NCBI RefSeq assembly: GCF_030068505.1
Contig: NZ_JAQOSO010000036.1
Span: forward strand, 1-42,168
Reading direction: 5' to 3'
DNA from: Roseofilum capinflatum BLCC-M114
GTDB lineage: Bacteria; Cyanobacteriota; Cyanobacteriia; Cyanobacteriales; Desertifilaceae
Length of the DNA stretch: 42,168 bases
The position numbers were made by a program, and so were the translations under genes. Shown piece by piece: positions 15,461 through 23,536 of the stretch (position 1 is the first letter of the stretch; each line of letters starts with the position of its first letter). The notes below the pieces were generated by a model. That model did not search any database and was not told where the DNA came from. It saw nothing but the letters and a program-made list of their open reading frames with translations.

Positions 15461-15877
15461 ATGTCAACGATTACCATATCTCTGATGCATCCGACCCAAC
15501 CGATCGCGATGCATAGTTGGACATTTGAGCCAGATCGCGATGAACCCATTCGCATTGGTCGTTCTCACGATAACGACATTGTAGTGTATAGTTCTGTGGT
15601 TTCCCGCCATCACGCGGAGTTATGGCCCAGTGAAGAGGGTTGGAGTCTCAAGGGATTTGGTGCAAATGGTACGTTGGTTAACCAACAGTTGGTTACACAA
15701 GAGGTCTTAGAGGATGAAATGATTATCCGTCTGGGCCATTCTGGGCCGAGATTGCGAATTCGTCTAGGAGTAAGCGATCCGAAGGCGAAGCTGGTTAGAA
15801 AAGGCGATCGCAAACCGAATGCAGAACCGAGTGAAGCAGAAAAACATAGTACGTTTATCAATGGGCCTCAAGCCTAA
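15461..15877 (+). CDS. FHA domain protein (paralogue of the preceding gene)
   Basis: This 138-residue FHA protein has EPIRIGRSHDNDIVVYSSVVSRHHAEL and GANGTLVNQQL, and a charged tail. It follows its paralogue after a 268-base gap in which I see only AT-rich sequence without a clear gene or hairpin. In the NGT box the preceding residue differs from the neighbour (GFGANGT against NLGTNGT), but the binding residues are kept. Confidence 0.87.
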   Translation: MSTITISLMHPTQPIAMHSWTFEPDRDEPIRIGRSHDNDIVVYSSVVSRHHAELWPSEEGWSLKGFGANGTLVNQQLVTQEVLEDEMIIRLGHSGPRLRIRLGVSDPKAKLVRKGDRKPNAEPSEAEKHSTFINGPQA

Positions 15878-15896
15878 TCCGATCATTAGGGTTGCA

Positions 15897-16658
15897 CTAT
15901 TGAACGATGCCTGACCACTGGACAGATTTTAGCCGATCGCGCCGATAAGAAAAGAACAAATCGGGATTTTGATAGGTACAATAGGGGGCGATCGCCACTT
16001 GCTCTACATCAATACCTAACTGTTGCAGTTGCCTGAGATTCACCTGACGCACATCTAAGCGGATGCGATCGGGTTCAGAATCGGGCAACAATACCGGGTT
16101 TTCCCCCACGGATAAACCCTCCATCCAATCTGAGGGAGTCCCACCCTGAATCAGGGTTTTCCCCACCTGTTGGGCTACATCTAAGCCCACCTGATACTGA
16201 GAACCAGAAATAGCTGGCCCAAGAGCAATTCGCAGATCCTCCAGTCGAGTGCCGAATGCTTGAAAACGGGCGATCGCCTCCGGGACAATTTCCGCCGCCG
16301 TCCCCCGCCACCCCGCATGGAGCGCCGCCACCCGACCCGTTCCCAAATCTGCCATTAACACCGGCACACAATCGGCCGAACAAACCCAAACCGCATCATG
16401 GGCATGTTCCGATAACAAGCCATCCGCCTCTGGACGCTCAACCCCTAACGCTTTAACTTCTGAAGGGGTCAAAACCCGTTGACCATGGACTTGTTTCACC
16501 CGATACACCTGGGCCTGCTCATCCAGAAGAAGCGCTAAAGATTCAGGGGTTTGGGGTGCAAACTGGCGAGTAAAAAATCCATGTTTCCAAGGGTCGAGTA
16601 AGCTACAGGTCAGATAGGTCAATCCCTGAGCCATTTGCCAATGCCAAACTGAACTCAT
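15897..16658 (-). CDS. pgeF: Peptidoglycan editing factor PgeF (YfiH/laccase-domain family)
   Basis: This 253-residue protein of the DUF152/YfiH family contains the metal-binding residues of the family in VKQVHGQRV, VCSADCVPVLMAD and ALHAGWRGTAAEIV, and the C-terminal CTYQNPDLFFSYRRD. PgeF in E. coli removes wrongly incorporated L-Ser from peptidoglycan precursors; other members show purine nucleosidase activity. The start codon lies at the edge of a heptad repeat shared with the divergent birA gene. Confidence 0.92.
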   Translation of the reverse strand: MSSVWHWQMAQGLTYLTCSLLDPWKHGFFTRQFAPQTPESLALLLDEQAQVYRVKQVHGQRVLTPSEVKALGVERPEADGLLSEHAHDAVWVCSADCVPVLMADLGTGRVAALHAGWRGTAAEIVPEAIARFQAFGTRLEDLRIALGPAISGSQYQVGLDVAQQVGKTLIQGGTPSDWMEGLSVGENPVLLPDSEPDRIRLDVRQVNLRQLQQLGIDVEQVAIAPYCTYQNPDLFFSYRRDRLKSVQWSGIVQ

Positions 16659-16691
16659 TACTCATTACTCATTACTTATTACTCATTACTC
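16657..16691. repeat. Five tandem ATTACTC heptads between divergent pgeF and birA
   Basis: Five consecutive 7-base units (ATTACTC, ATTACTC, ATTACTT, ATTACTC, ATTACTC) fill almost all of the 36 bases between the two start codons, and both ATG codons sit at the edges of the array. This is the short tandem repeat (STRR) type known from filamentous cyanobacteria. It leaves no room for normal promoters or ribosome-binding sites outside the repeat. Confidence 0.9.
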
Positions 16692-16694
16692 ATT

Positions 16695-17486
16695 ATGACT
16701 CTGAATCGAGAACGAATTCATCAAACCTGGGAACAGATTACCCAAAAACTGAACCTAGAACCCCATGCTCTGCCCCCGATCCATGGGTTTGAAACCTTAG
16801 AATCCACCAATCAAACCCTGTGGCAACTGCTCAGGGAAGGGGCCCCACCCGGTACAGTGGCGATCGCCCGTCAGCAAACCTCTGGCCGAGGACAATGGGG
16901 AAGATCCTGGTCGTCTGCGGCTGGGGGTTTATATCTCTCTTGGGCGATCGCCCCGAACCTGCCCACAGAGCAAGCCTTGTTACTCACCATCAGCAGCGCT
17001 TGGGGAATCGCGACTATCTTGCGCCAACACCAAAACCTGCCCATTCAAATCAAATGGCCCAACGACTTAATCCTTCATCAAAGAAAACTGGGCGGCATTC
17101 TCACCGAAACTCGCCTGCATCAAAACCAAATTCACCAGGCCGTGATTGGTGTGGGCATTAATTGGGACAACCCCGTTCCTGAACCCGGAATTAGCCTCAA
17201 AGAAGGATTCACAGAGCGATCGGTTGCTAGAGATGTTACTTGCCTAGAAGACCTTTTAGCCCTAACCTTAAGGGGTTTAATCTCCGGATATGAGGCGATC
17301 GAGCAGAAAAAAGGAGCAACCCTAATCTCTGCTTACAATCAACTGCTGATCCATCGAGGACAGGCGATCGCCATCCAAGGGCAACAGGGCAAGATTAGAG
17401 GCATTACTCCTACGGGTCAGCTCTGTATTGACTTTAACTCTTCCCAACGGCTCCTCAACCCTGGTGAAATTCAATTAGGCTATTAG
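16695..17486 (+). CDS. birA: Biotin--[acetyl-CoA carboxylase] ligase
   Basis: This 263-residue enzyme activates biotin with ATP and attaches it to the biotin carboxyl carrier protein of acetyl-CoA carboxylase. Motifs are LESTNQTLWQL, the biotinyl-AMP loop SGRGQWGRSW, the WPNDLILHQRKLGGILTE catalytic Lys region and VIGVGINWDNP. There is no N-terminal DNA-binding HTH, so it is the monofunctional type and not a biotin repressor. It is divergent from pgeF. Confidence 0.94.
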   Translation: MTLNRERIHQTWEQITQKLNLEPHALPPIHGFETLESTNQTLWQLLREGAPPGTVAIARQQTSGRGQWGRSWSSAAGGLYLSWAIAPNLPTEQALLLTISSAWGIATILRQHQNLPIQIKWPNDLILHQRKLGGILTETRLHQNQIHQAVIGVGINWDNPVPEPGISLKEGFTERSVARDVTCLEDLLALTLRGLISGYEAIEQKKGATLISAYNQLLIHRGQAIAIQGQQGKIRGITPTGQLCIDFNSSQRLLNPGEIQLGY

Positions 17487-17564
17487 AATGCCTACAGAAG
17501 TTAAGAAATATATGATAAAACTTGTCAGAGACCCAATAATGGGATAAAGATCCAACCCCTAATC

Positions 17565-19055
17565 GTGAAAACACTTAACCGACAACGAATCCAGATGAGT
17601 ACGGATAAGACAACACCAACCCCCAATCCCAACCCAGATCGCCAATATACTCGCACCTTCTTTTGCCTCACCTGTCACCGTTCCCTGCTCATGCAAGGAC
17701 TCGGTTGGTTAGGGGCCCTGGGTTTACTCAGTGGCACCATGGTTTGGACTCCTAACCGAGGAGCTGCCTACGAACAAGACTCCATTGACCCCATTGCCTA
17801 TGACGCAGTTCCTGAAGCGGAATGGACGGAACCCGCTTATGAACCGAGCTATGAACCGAGCTATGAGCCGAGCTATGAGCCGGCTTATGAGCCGCAATGG
17901 ACTCCCGAACCAGAACCAGCCGCCTATGAGCCGCAATGGACTCCCGAACCGGAACCAGCCGCCTATGAGCCAGAATGGACTCCCGAACCGGCTGCCTACG
18001 AGCCAGAATGGACACCGGAACCAGCCGCCTACGACCCAGAACCGATTGATGATACCTCTGTACCGGTGGTGGTAGAAACCCGTGAAGAGGCTCCCATTTC
18101 CTATTCTGCTGAGGACTTGATGCCGGAAAACACAACGACGGCTCAAGACAATACAGCTCAAGAAAGTGCCTATATTGACACCTCTAACGACTTTGATACA
18201 GGGGCAACGGCGGGAGCAACGGCTGTTTATGAAGAACCCACGGAAGTAGTAGTTTATGAGCCGACTGCTCCGGCTGCTCCGACACCGGTGAATCAGACGG
18301 CTTCAGCTCCCGCGCCTAGCGCCCCATCGGAACCCATCCCCGCTTGGTCTCCAGACAATCATCAGCCGGCTCCCTCCGGTGGAACCAGCAATGAAGGCTA
18401 TACTGCTGCACCTGCACCTGTACCTGCACCAGTGGCTGGCGGAACGACGGCAAGTGGTCGGTCTTATTTCAATTCTCGCCAACCTGTCGGTCGTCCCGGC
18501 AATGGCAATGTGAGTTTGTTATATCCTCTGGCTATTCCTGCTCAAATTACCTCCCATTTTGGTTGGAGATTACATCCCATTCATGGAGATTGGAGATTAC
18601 ATAACGGTACGGATATTGCGGCAGCTACGGGAACCCATGTGTTGGCCGCTTTAGCAGGACGGGTGGCGATCTCTAATTTCTTAGGCGGATATGGCTTAAC
18701 TGTGGTTCTCGAACACAGCAATGGAACCCAAGAAACTCTTTACGCTCACTTGTCGGAAGTGTTTGTAGAACCGGGCGAAGAAGTGGAGCAGGGAACCGTC
18801 ATTGGCAGTGTGGGCAGTACCGGTAATTCTACCGGGCCCCATTTGCACTTTGAGCTGCGAGAAAAAACGGAAGAGGGCTGGGTAGCCGTAGATGCTGGGG
18901 CGCAGTTGGAATATGCCTTAGCTCGGTTAATCCAATCTTGGGAAACGGCCTCGGCAACCCCCTATACTGGCGGCAACGCTAAGGAGTTGCAAGTCTTACC
19001 GGCTCCAGAATTGGCGGTAGAAGAGTTGCCTTTTGTGAACATTCGCCCGATGTAG
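17565..19055 (+). CDS. M23 family peptidoglycan metalloendopeptidase with YEP/WTPEPEPA repeats
   Basis: This is a 496-residue exported peptidase; the start may be GTG 17565 or ATG 17595, ten codons later. A hydrophobic segment (LLMQGLGWLGALGLLSGTMVW) near residues 45-65 is a signal or anchor. Residues 80-165 are low-complexity repeats of YEPSYEPS and YEPxWTPEPEPAA, then a Pro/Ala/Thr-rich spacer follows. The C-terminal LytM/M23 domain (about 325-440) has all zinc and catalytic residues: RLHNGTD near 344-350, YAHLSE and GPHLHFEL near 424. It should cut cell-wall cross-links during growth or division. The repeat spacer probably spans the wall. Confidence 0.9.
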   Translation: MKTLNRQRIQMSTDKTTPTPNPNPDRQYTRTFFCLTCHRSLLMQGLGWLGALGLLSGTMVWTPNRGAAYEQDSIDPIAYDAVPEAEWTEPAYEPSYEPSYEPSYEPAYEPQWTPEPEPAAYEPQWTPEPEPAAYEPEWTPEPAAYEPEWTPEPAAYDPEPIDDTSVPVVVETREEAPISYSAEDLMPENTTTAQDNTAQESAYIDTSNDFDTGATAGATAVYEEPTEVVVYEPTAPAAPTPVNQTASAPAPSAPSEPIPAWSPDNHQPAPSGGTSNEGYTAAPAPVPAPVAGGTTASGRSYFNSRQPVGRPGNGNVSLLYPLAIPAQITSHFGWRLHPIHGDWRLHNGTDIAAATGTHVLAALAGRVAISNFLGGYGLTVVLEHSNGTQETLYAHLSEVFVEPGEEVEQGTVIGSVGSTGNSTGPHLHFELREKTEEGWVAVDAGAQLEYALARLIQSWETASATPYTGGNAKELQVLPAPELAVEELPFVNIRPM

Positions 19056-19100
19056 GGTAAAACCTGGGAACGCGGAGAATGGGATAATTCCCCCATTCCC

Positions 19101-19778
19101 CTATCCCCCCATCCCATAGCCATGTTCGCTCAAGAAATCAGCAGTGATCGGACTTTCTGGTTTCTGATGGGGCGCGGAGCATCGCAATAACCCTTCTACA
19201 TATTTGCCTAAAATGTCCCCTTCCAGATTCACCACATCCCCAGGGTGAAGATACTGTAAATTCGTATTTTGGAAGGTATGGGGAATCACGGCGACCTTAA
19301 AAGTGTGAGTTGCGCCTTGATCTTGGGCTAGGGTTAAGCTAATCCCGTTTACCGCGATGCTGCCTTTGGGGACAATATAGCGGGCGAGACTGGGAGTTTG
19401 GAGATCAAAAACCATTTCCCAGGCGATCGCCGTCTGTATAATCGAAAGGACTTCCCCCGTACCATCCACATGACCCGTGACAAAGTGACCCCCTAGTTTA
19501 CTCCCCACCCGGAGAGAAGTTTCTAGATTAACAGGCACTTGGCTCATGGCTCGATGTTTCAAGGTAGTACGACTGAGGGTTTCCGGCGAAACAGCAGCGA
19601 TAAATCCCTGGGAAAGTAGTGTTTCTACGGTCAGGCATACGCCATCGACTGCTACACTATCGCCTATAGCTAAATCCGCCAAAATTAGCCGTCTCCCTTC
19701 TGGAGAACAGATAATTTGGACTTGGTAATCATTCAGAGGGGTGAGAGTCCCTAGGCCTTGAATTAATCCGGTAAACAC
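19101..19778 (-). CDS. ribE: Riboflavin synthase alpha subunit
   Basis: This 225-residue enzyme converts two 6,7-dimethyl-8-ribityllumazine molecules to riboflavin. It has the two lumazine-binding domains in tandem: MFTGLIQGLGTL...GDSVAVDGVCLTV and then GGHFVTGHVDGTGEV...GSIAVNGISLTLA. Length is normal. No FMN riboswitch is visible upstream; the space there is taken by two repeat elements. Confidence 0.95.
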   Translation of the reverse strand: MFTGLIQGLGTLTPLNDYQVQIICSPEGRRLILADLAIGDSVAVDGVCLTVETLLSQGFIAAVSPETLSRTTLKHRAMSQVPVNLETSLRVGSKLGGHFVTGHVDGTGEVLSIIQTAIAWEMVFDLQTPSLARYIVPKGSIAVNGISLTLAQDQGATHTFKVAVIPHTFQNTNLQYLHPGDVVNLEGDILGKYVEGLLRCSAPHQKPESPITADFLSEHGYGMGG

Positions 19779-19824
19779 GAGTAAAGTTCTGGAAAAGTGA
19801 GCTTAAGATGAGAAGGAGAGATTT

Positions 19825-19991
19825 TATAGCAAACCGAAATGAGTTATGTAATGGCTGCCCCTCATCCCCCAGCCCCTTCTCCCGCAGGAGAAGGGGAGCA
19901 GAAGTCCCTCTTCCCGTGGGAGAGGGATTTTCCTGCGGACATGAAAGGGAGAGGGCATTTCCTGTGATACAACTCATTTAGACGAGCTATA
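19825..19991. repeat. MITE-like element (family 1), full copy
   Basis: The 167-base element has imperfect terminal inverted repeats (TATAGCAAACCGAAATGAGTT at the left, the complement of AACTCATTTAGACGAGCTATA at the right). Inside are nested hairpins CCCCTTCTCCCGCAGGAGAAGGGG and CCCTCTTCCCGTGGGAGAGGG (described by their arms). It has no coding capacity. Confidence 0.85.
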
Positions 19992-20040
19992 TATAAACTT
20001 ATGGTCTAATTAGGATAATCGATTTTAAGGTAGAGAATAC

Positions 20041-20187
20041 GATAGCCAACCTAAATGAGTGATAAACGATTGCCCCTCATCCCCCTACCCCCTTCTCCCG
20101 CAGGAGAAGGGGAAAGTCCCTCTCCCGTGGGAGAGGGATTTAGGGAGAGGGACTTTCCCATTGAACAACTGATTTAGACTAGCTATA
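20041..20187. repeat. MITE-like element (family 1), second copy in tandem
   Basis: The 147-base copy lies in the same orientation, 49 bases after the previous one. It shares the GATAGCCAACCTAAATGAGT end, the CCCCTCATCCCCCTACCCCC block, both internal hairpins and the ACTGATTTAGACTAGCTATA end. Confidence 0.85.
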
Positions 20188-20309
20188 TAGGCGTTTCCTG
20201 AATCAGTTTATCCTTTAGGAAACCCCCGACAAAACCCGATCTTATCTACGAGCAACGCAGCCCAAGGATAAGCGTCCCTTGCCAGAGAGTGATCTAGAGG
20301 CTTTACCCG

Positions 20310-20816
20310 ATGATTGAAATGAGAGTTGCTGGAATTGCATTAGATGCGGGCACGCGCAGCCCCATTGTTTTGTTAAAGGATACGACTGAGCGCCGCGCCT
20401 TGCCGATTTATATTGGCCAAGACCAGGCACGGGCGATCATTAATGCTCTGGAGAGGCAAAAACCCCCTCGACCCCTGACCCATGATTTGATGGTGAATGT
20501 GCTGGAAACTTGGGAGATGTCCCTGGAGAGAGTGGTGGTTCACGCGCTCCATGATAATACGTTTTATGCTCTGTTGACGGTTCGCCAAGGAGAGGTAACC
20601 CGTGATATTGATGCTCGTCCCTCGGATGCTATTGCCTTAGCTTTGCGTACCGGTACGTCGATTTGGGTGATGGAAGAGGTGATCGCCGATGCTTCTATTC
20701 CGGTGGATCAAGAGGCGGATGAAGCGGAACAGGAGGCCTTTCGCGATTTTGTGTCGAGTTTGCGACCGGAGGATTTTGCCCAACGGGGTAAAGGGCGATC
20801 GGTGAATGGTGAGTAG
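20310..20816 (+). CDS. Bifunctional nuclease family protein (DUF151/BFN)
   Basis: The 168-residue product has the BFN domain: MRVAGIALDAGTRSPIVLLKD, LPIYIGQDQARAI and IDARPSDAIALALRTGTSIWV are diagnostic. An acidic C-terminal region (UvrB/UvrC-like in some members) follows. Plant BFN proteins were reported to degrade DNA and RNA; bacterial members are uncharacterised in most cases. The next gene starts nine bases after its stop, so the two form an operon. Confidence 0.88.
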   Translation: MIEMRVAGIALDAGTRSPIVLLKDTTERRALPIYIGQDQARAIINALERQKPPRPLTHDLMVNVLETWEMSLERVVVHALHDNTFYALLTVRQGEVTRDIDARPSDAIALALRTGTSIWVMEEVIADASIPVDQEADEAEQEAFRDFVSSLRPEDFAQRGKGRSVNGE

Positions 20817-20824
20817 GAGAGCGG

Positions 20825-21946
20825 GTGCAATATCGGCGCTTTGGTAAAACGAATCTGGATTTATCGGTTTTTTCCCTGGGGACAATGCGACCTTTGGGAT
20901 CGGAGGAAGGGTTTGGCCAGATTGTTTTACGGGCACTCTCAAGAGGAATCAATCATATTGAGACGGCGAGAGGATATGGTAAAAGTGAGGTTTATTTAGG
21001 CCGGATATTGGGTCAGTTAGACCGGGAGTCTGTTTATCTGACGACGAAACTACCGCCGACTCCTGACCCGAAAATGATGGCAGGATGGATCGATGAGTCT
21101 TTGTGCCGTTTGGGGATAAACCGAATTGATTGTTTGGCGCTCCATGGTGTCAATACTAGGGAGCATCTGGAGTGGATACAGAGCGATCGCGGCTGTATGC
21201 AGGCGGTGCATGAGGCGATCGCCGACGGTAAGATCGATCATGTGGGGTTTTCCACTCATGGTTCCCTGGAGTTAATCCAATCGACCCTAGAAACGGGTTT
21301 ATTTGAGTTTGTCAATTTACATTATTATTGGTCTTTTCAACGCCATGCTCCCCTGTTGGCGATCGCCCATCAGTTAGATATGGGTGTTTTTATTATCTCT
21401 CCAGCCGATAAAGGGGGACGCTTGTATAGTCCTCCTGCTCAATTCAAAGCCTTGTGCGAACCCTTTTCACCCCTAGAATTAACCTATCGGTTTTTACTCG
21501 GCGATTCTAGGATTACCACCCTCAGCATCGGCCCCGCTACTGTAGACGAGTTGGGGCCATTCCTAGACATCGAGGATCATCCCCTCACAGAAGCAGAACA
21601 ACAAGTTTTATCCCATCTAGACCAGCACATGAGCGACAGCTTGGGGCCAACCCAATGTCATCAATGCTATCAATGCTTACCTTGTCCTGAAGACATTAAT
21701 ATTCCGGAAGTTTTACGCCTACGGAATTTGGCGATCGCCTATAATATGGTCGAGTATGGAAAATATCGCTACGGCATGTTTGAAAATGCCGGTCATTGGT
21801 TTCCGGGAAACAAGGCTTCCCGATGCACCGAATGTGGGGACTGTTTACCCCGATGTCCCTCTCAACTCAATATTCCTGAACTGCTCAATGAAACCCACGA
21901 GTTACTCAAAGGAAAACAAGGGCGCAGACTGTGGGAAGATGAATAG
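20825..21946 (+). CDS. Aldo/keto reductase with C-terminal [4Fe-4S] ferredoxin-like domain
   Basis: The 373-residue protein starts with GTG after AGGAGA; the family begins (M)xYRxFGKTxLxLSVFSLGTMR, which fixes this start. Residues 1-270 are an aldo/keto reductase barrel (HIETARGYGKSEVYLGRIL, KLPPT, LALHGV). The C-terminal part carries cysteine clusters CHQCYQCLPCP and CTECGDCLPRCP, typical of iron-sulfur binding. Such fused reductases are widespread in cyanobacteria; the substrate is not known. It is probably co-transcribed with the upstream BFN gene. Confidence 0.9.
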   Translation: MQYRRFGKTNLDLSVFSLGTMRPLGSEEGFGQIVLRALSRGINHIETARGYGKSEVYLGRILGQLDRESVYLTTKLPPTPDPKMMAGWIDESLCRLGINRIDCLALHGVNTREHLEWIQSDRGCMQAVHEAIADGKIDHVGFSTHGSLELIQSTLETGLFEFVNLHYYWSFQRHAPLLAIAHQLDMGVFIISPADKGGRLYSPPAQFKALCEPFSPLELTYRFLLGDSRITTLSIGPATVDELGPFLDIEDHPLTEAEQQVLSHLDQHMSDSLGPTQCHQCYQCLPCPEDINIPEVLRLRNLAIAYNMVEYGKYRYGMFENAGHWFPGNKASRCTECGDCLPRCPSQLNIPELLNETHELLKGKQGRRLWEDE

Positions 21947-22035
21947 CACTTTGCGCTGGTCATGGACAACGGAAGGTAATACCATACCTGGCTAATTCGT
22001 TATGATTAAGTCATTGCCAATATAAATCATTGACT

Positions 22036-22278
22036 ATGCCACCAACCATAAAAGCTATTTACCATAGTGGTACATTTATCCTTCAGACAGCTTGTGATTT
22101 ACCTGAAGGAGTTGAAGTTGAGCTATTAGTACAATCTACTCCAGCACTTCCACCAAAAATTTCCAATACCAATGCCAGAGAGGATTTTTTAAGGCAACTG
22201 GTTGAAAAAATGCAACACAACCCAATTCCCTCCAATGCCCCCCGGTTTACACGAGATATGCTGTATGAGAGCCGTTGA
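22036..22278 (+). CDS. DUF104 (AF2212-like) antitoxin
   Basis: This 80-residue protein begins MPPTIKAIYHSGTFILQTACDLPEGVEVELLVQ, the small beta-barrel DUF104/AF2212 motif of antitoxins that pair with PIN-domain toxins. A C-terminal region (LRQLVEKMQHNPIPSNAPRFTRDMLYESR) is the likely toxin-binding tail. ATG 22036 is chosen over TTG 22030 because it matches the family start. Its stop overlaps the start of the PIN gene remnant that follows. Confidence 0.85.
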   Translation: MPPTIKAIYHSGTFILQTACDLPEGVEVELLVQSTPALPPKISNTNAREDFLRQLVEKMQHNPIPSNAPRFTRDMLYESR

Positions 22279-22413
22279 CACAAACATCTTAATTTACATT
22301 CAATGGTAGTTGCTGCTTGTTTAGAAGCAAATGTTAGCACTCTTTATACAGAAGATTTTGGGTACTCAGAGATTGATGGACTCAAAATTGTCAATCCTTT
22401 TGACAGTGCGTAA
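22265..22413 (+). pseudogene. PIN-domain (VapC-like) toxin with internal deletion
   Basis: ATG 22265 opens the typical PIN start MRAVDTNILIYIQW and stops at TAG 22307. A second frame from 22303 then reads MVVAACLEANVSTLYTEDFG and continues YSEIDGLKIVNPFDSA to TAA 22411, which is the usual VapC C-terminus (TEDF...I-GLKIVNPF). The middle of about 80-90 residues, with two of the acidic catalytic residues, is gone, and the two ends are in different frames. The antitoxin gene just upstream is intact. Confidence 0.85.
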
Positions 22414-22438
22414 ACTTTTTCCAATATTAACTTTGACT

Positions 22439-23536
22439 TTACCCAGCCCGATAAAAGGGTTTTTTCACCACTTTCATGGGATAACGTTTACCGCGAATTT
22501 CCACTTCAATTTCTTGGCCAGTTTTAGCCCATTTCTTCGGTAGGTAAGCCATAGCAACGGGATAACCGAGGGTGGGGGAAAGGGTTCCACTGGCCACTTC
22601 AGAAACGACTTCTCCTCCGGCTAAAAGGGGATAGCCATGACGAGCAATGCGACGACCTTCTCCTTGCAGTCCGACTAAGCGTTTAGAGACTCCATTGGTT
22701 TGCTGGTCTTCTAAGACGGAGCGACCGATAAAATCACCTTTGGTTTTGAGGTGGACTAACCATTTTAAGCCCGCTTCTAGGGGGGTGGTGGTGCGATCGA
22801 TGTCTTGACCGTAGAGGGCTAAGGCGGCTTCTAAGCGTAGGGTATCTCTGGCTCCTAAACCGCAGGGAGTAACGCCTGCTTTCAGGAGGGTGTCCCAAAG
22901 TTGAATGGCTGTTTCTGGATCGAGCATAATTTCGACTCCATCTTCGCCCGTGTAGCCGGTGTGAGCGAGGAATGCGGAGCTACCGAGCAGGGGAAGGGTG
23001 GCGTGACCGAAGCGGGGAATGGATGAGAGATCGGTTTTGAGGAGGGGTTGTAGGGTTTCTATGGCTTTGGGGCCTTGCACAGCGATCAGCGCTTGAGTGA
23101 GGGTTTTATTGTCGAATTGGATTTTATCGCGATCAAGGTGTTGCTCGATCCATTGGCGATCGCCTTCACAAGTGGCAGCATTGACGATAATAGCCACTTT
23201 TTCCTCTCCGTTGGCCTCTTGGCTTTGCAGATAGACAATAATATCGTCAATAATTCCGCCCTCTGGATTTAGGAGTACCGTATATTGGGCTTCACCCGGT
23301 TTTAAGCGAGCCAGATCTGAGGGGACAAGGGTTTGTAAGCTGGCAATGACTGAAGGGCCGCTGAGGAAGAATTTACCCATATGGGAGATGTCAAACATTC
23401 CGACTTGGGTTCTGACCGCTTCATGTTCTTGTTTGATTCCCGAAAACTGTACCGGCATTTCCCAACCGGAAAATTCAGTCATCTTTGCCTTGAGTTTTAC
23501 ACACGAGTCAAACAGTGGAGTATGAAGTAAAGCCAT
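22439..23536 (-). CDS. gcvT: Aminomethyltransferase, T-protein of the glycine cleavage system
   Basis: The 365-residue protein transfers the methylene group from the aminomethyl-lipoyl H-protein to tetrahydrofolate and releases ammonia. In cyanobacteria this contributes to photorespiratory glycine turnover. Motifs are TPLFDSCVKLKAKMTEFSGWEMPVQF (split here as TPLFDSC and FSGWEMPVQF), MFDISHMGK, GYTGEDGVEIM and CGLGARDTLRLEAALALYG. Length is normal. It lies divergently beside the RuBisCO operon, whose phosphoglycolate by-product feeds the same pathway. Confidence 0.95.
   Translation of the reverse strand: MALLHTPLFDSCVKLKAKMTEFSGWEMPVQFSGIKQEHEAVRTQVGMFDISHMGKFFLSGPSVIASLQTLVPSDLARLKPGEAQYTVLLNPEGGIIDDIIVYLQSQEANGEEKVAIIVNAATCEGDRQWIEQHLDRDKIQFDNKTLTQALIAVQGPKAIETLQPLLKTDLSSIPRFGHATLPLLGSSAFLAHTGYTGEDGVEIMLDPETAIQLWDTLLKAGVTPCGLGARDTLRLEAALALYGQDIDRTTTPLEAGLKWLVHLKTKGDFIGRSVLEDQQTNGVSKRLVGLQGEGRRIARHGYPLLAGGEVVSEVASGTLSPTLGYPVAMAYLPKKWAKTGQEIEVEIRGKRYPMKVVKKPFYRAG

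Larger units (their letters stand above)
19779..20309. other. Gene-free stretch with two MITE-like elements
   Basis: No credible gene is seen in these 531 bases. Two copies of repeat family 1 (19825-19991 and 20041-20187) fill most of it. The rest should hold the promoters of ribE (minus) and the bifunctional-nuclease-family gene (plus). Confidence 0.8.

Noticed and set aside
17724-18161. Long minus-strand and shifted frames opposite the M23 peptidase repeats
   Set aside because: They are shadows produced by the periodic YEP/WTPEP codons of the real gene.
19729-19977. Minus-strand 82-codon frame containing the MITE-like element
   Set aside because: It is a translation of the palindromic repeat with no homologous domain.
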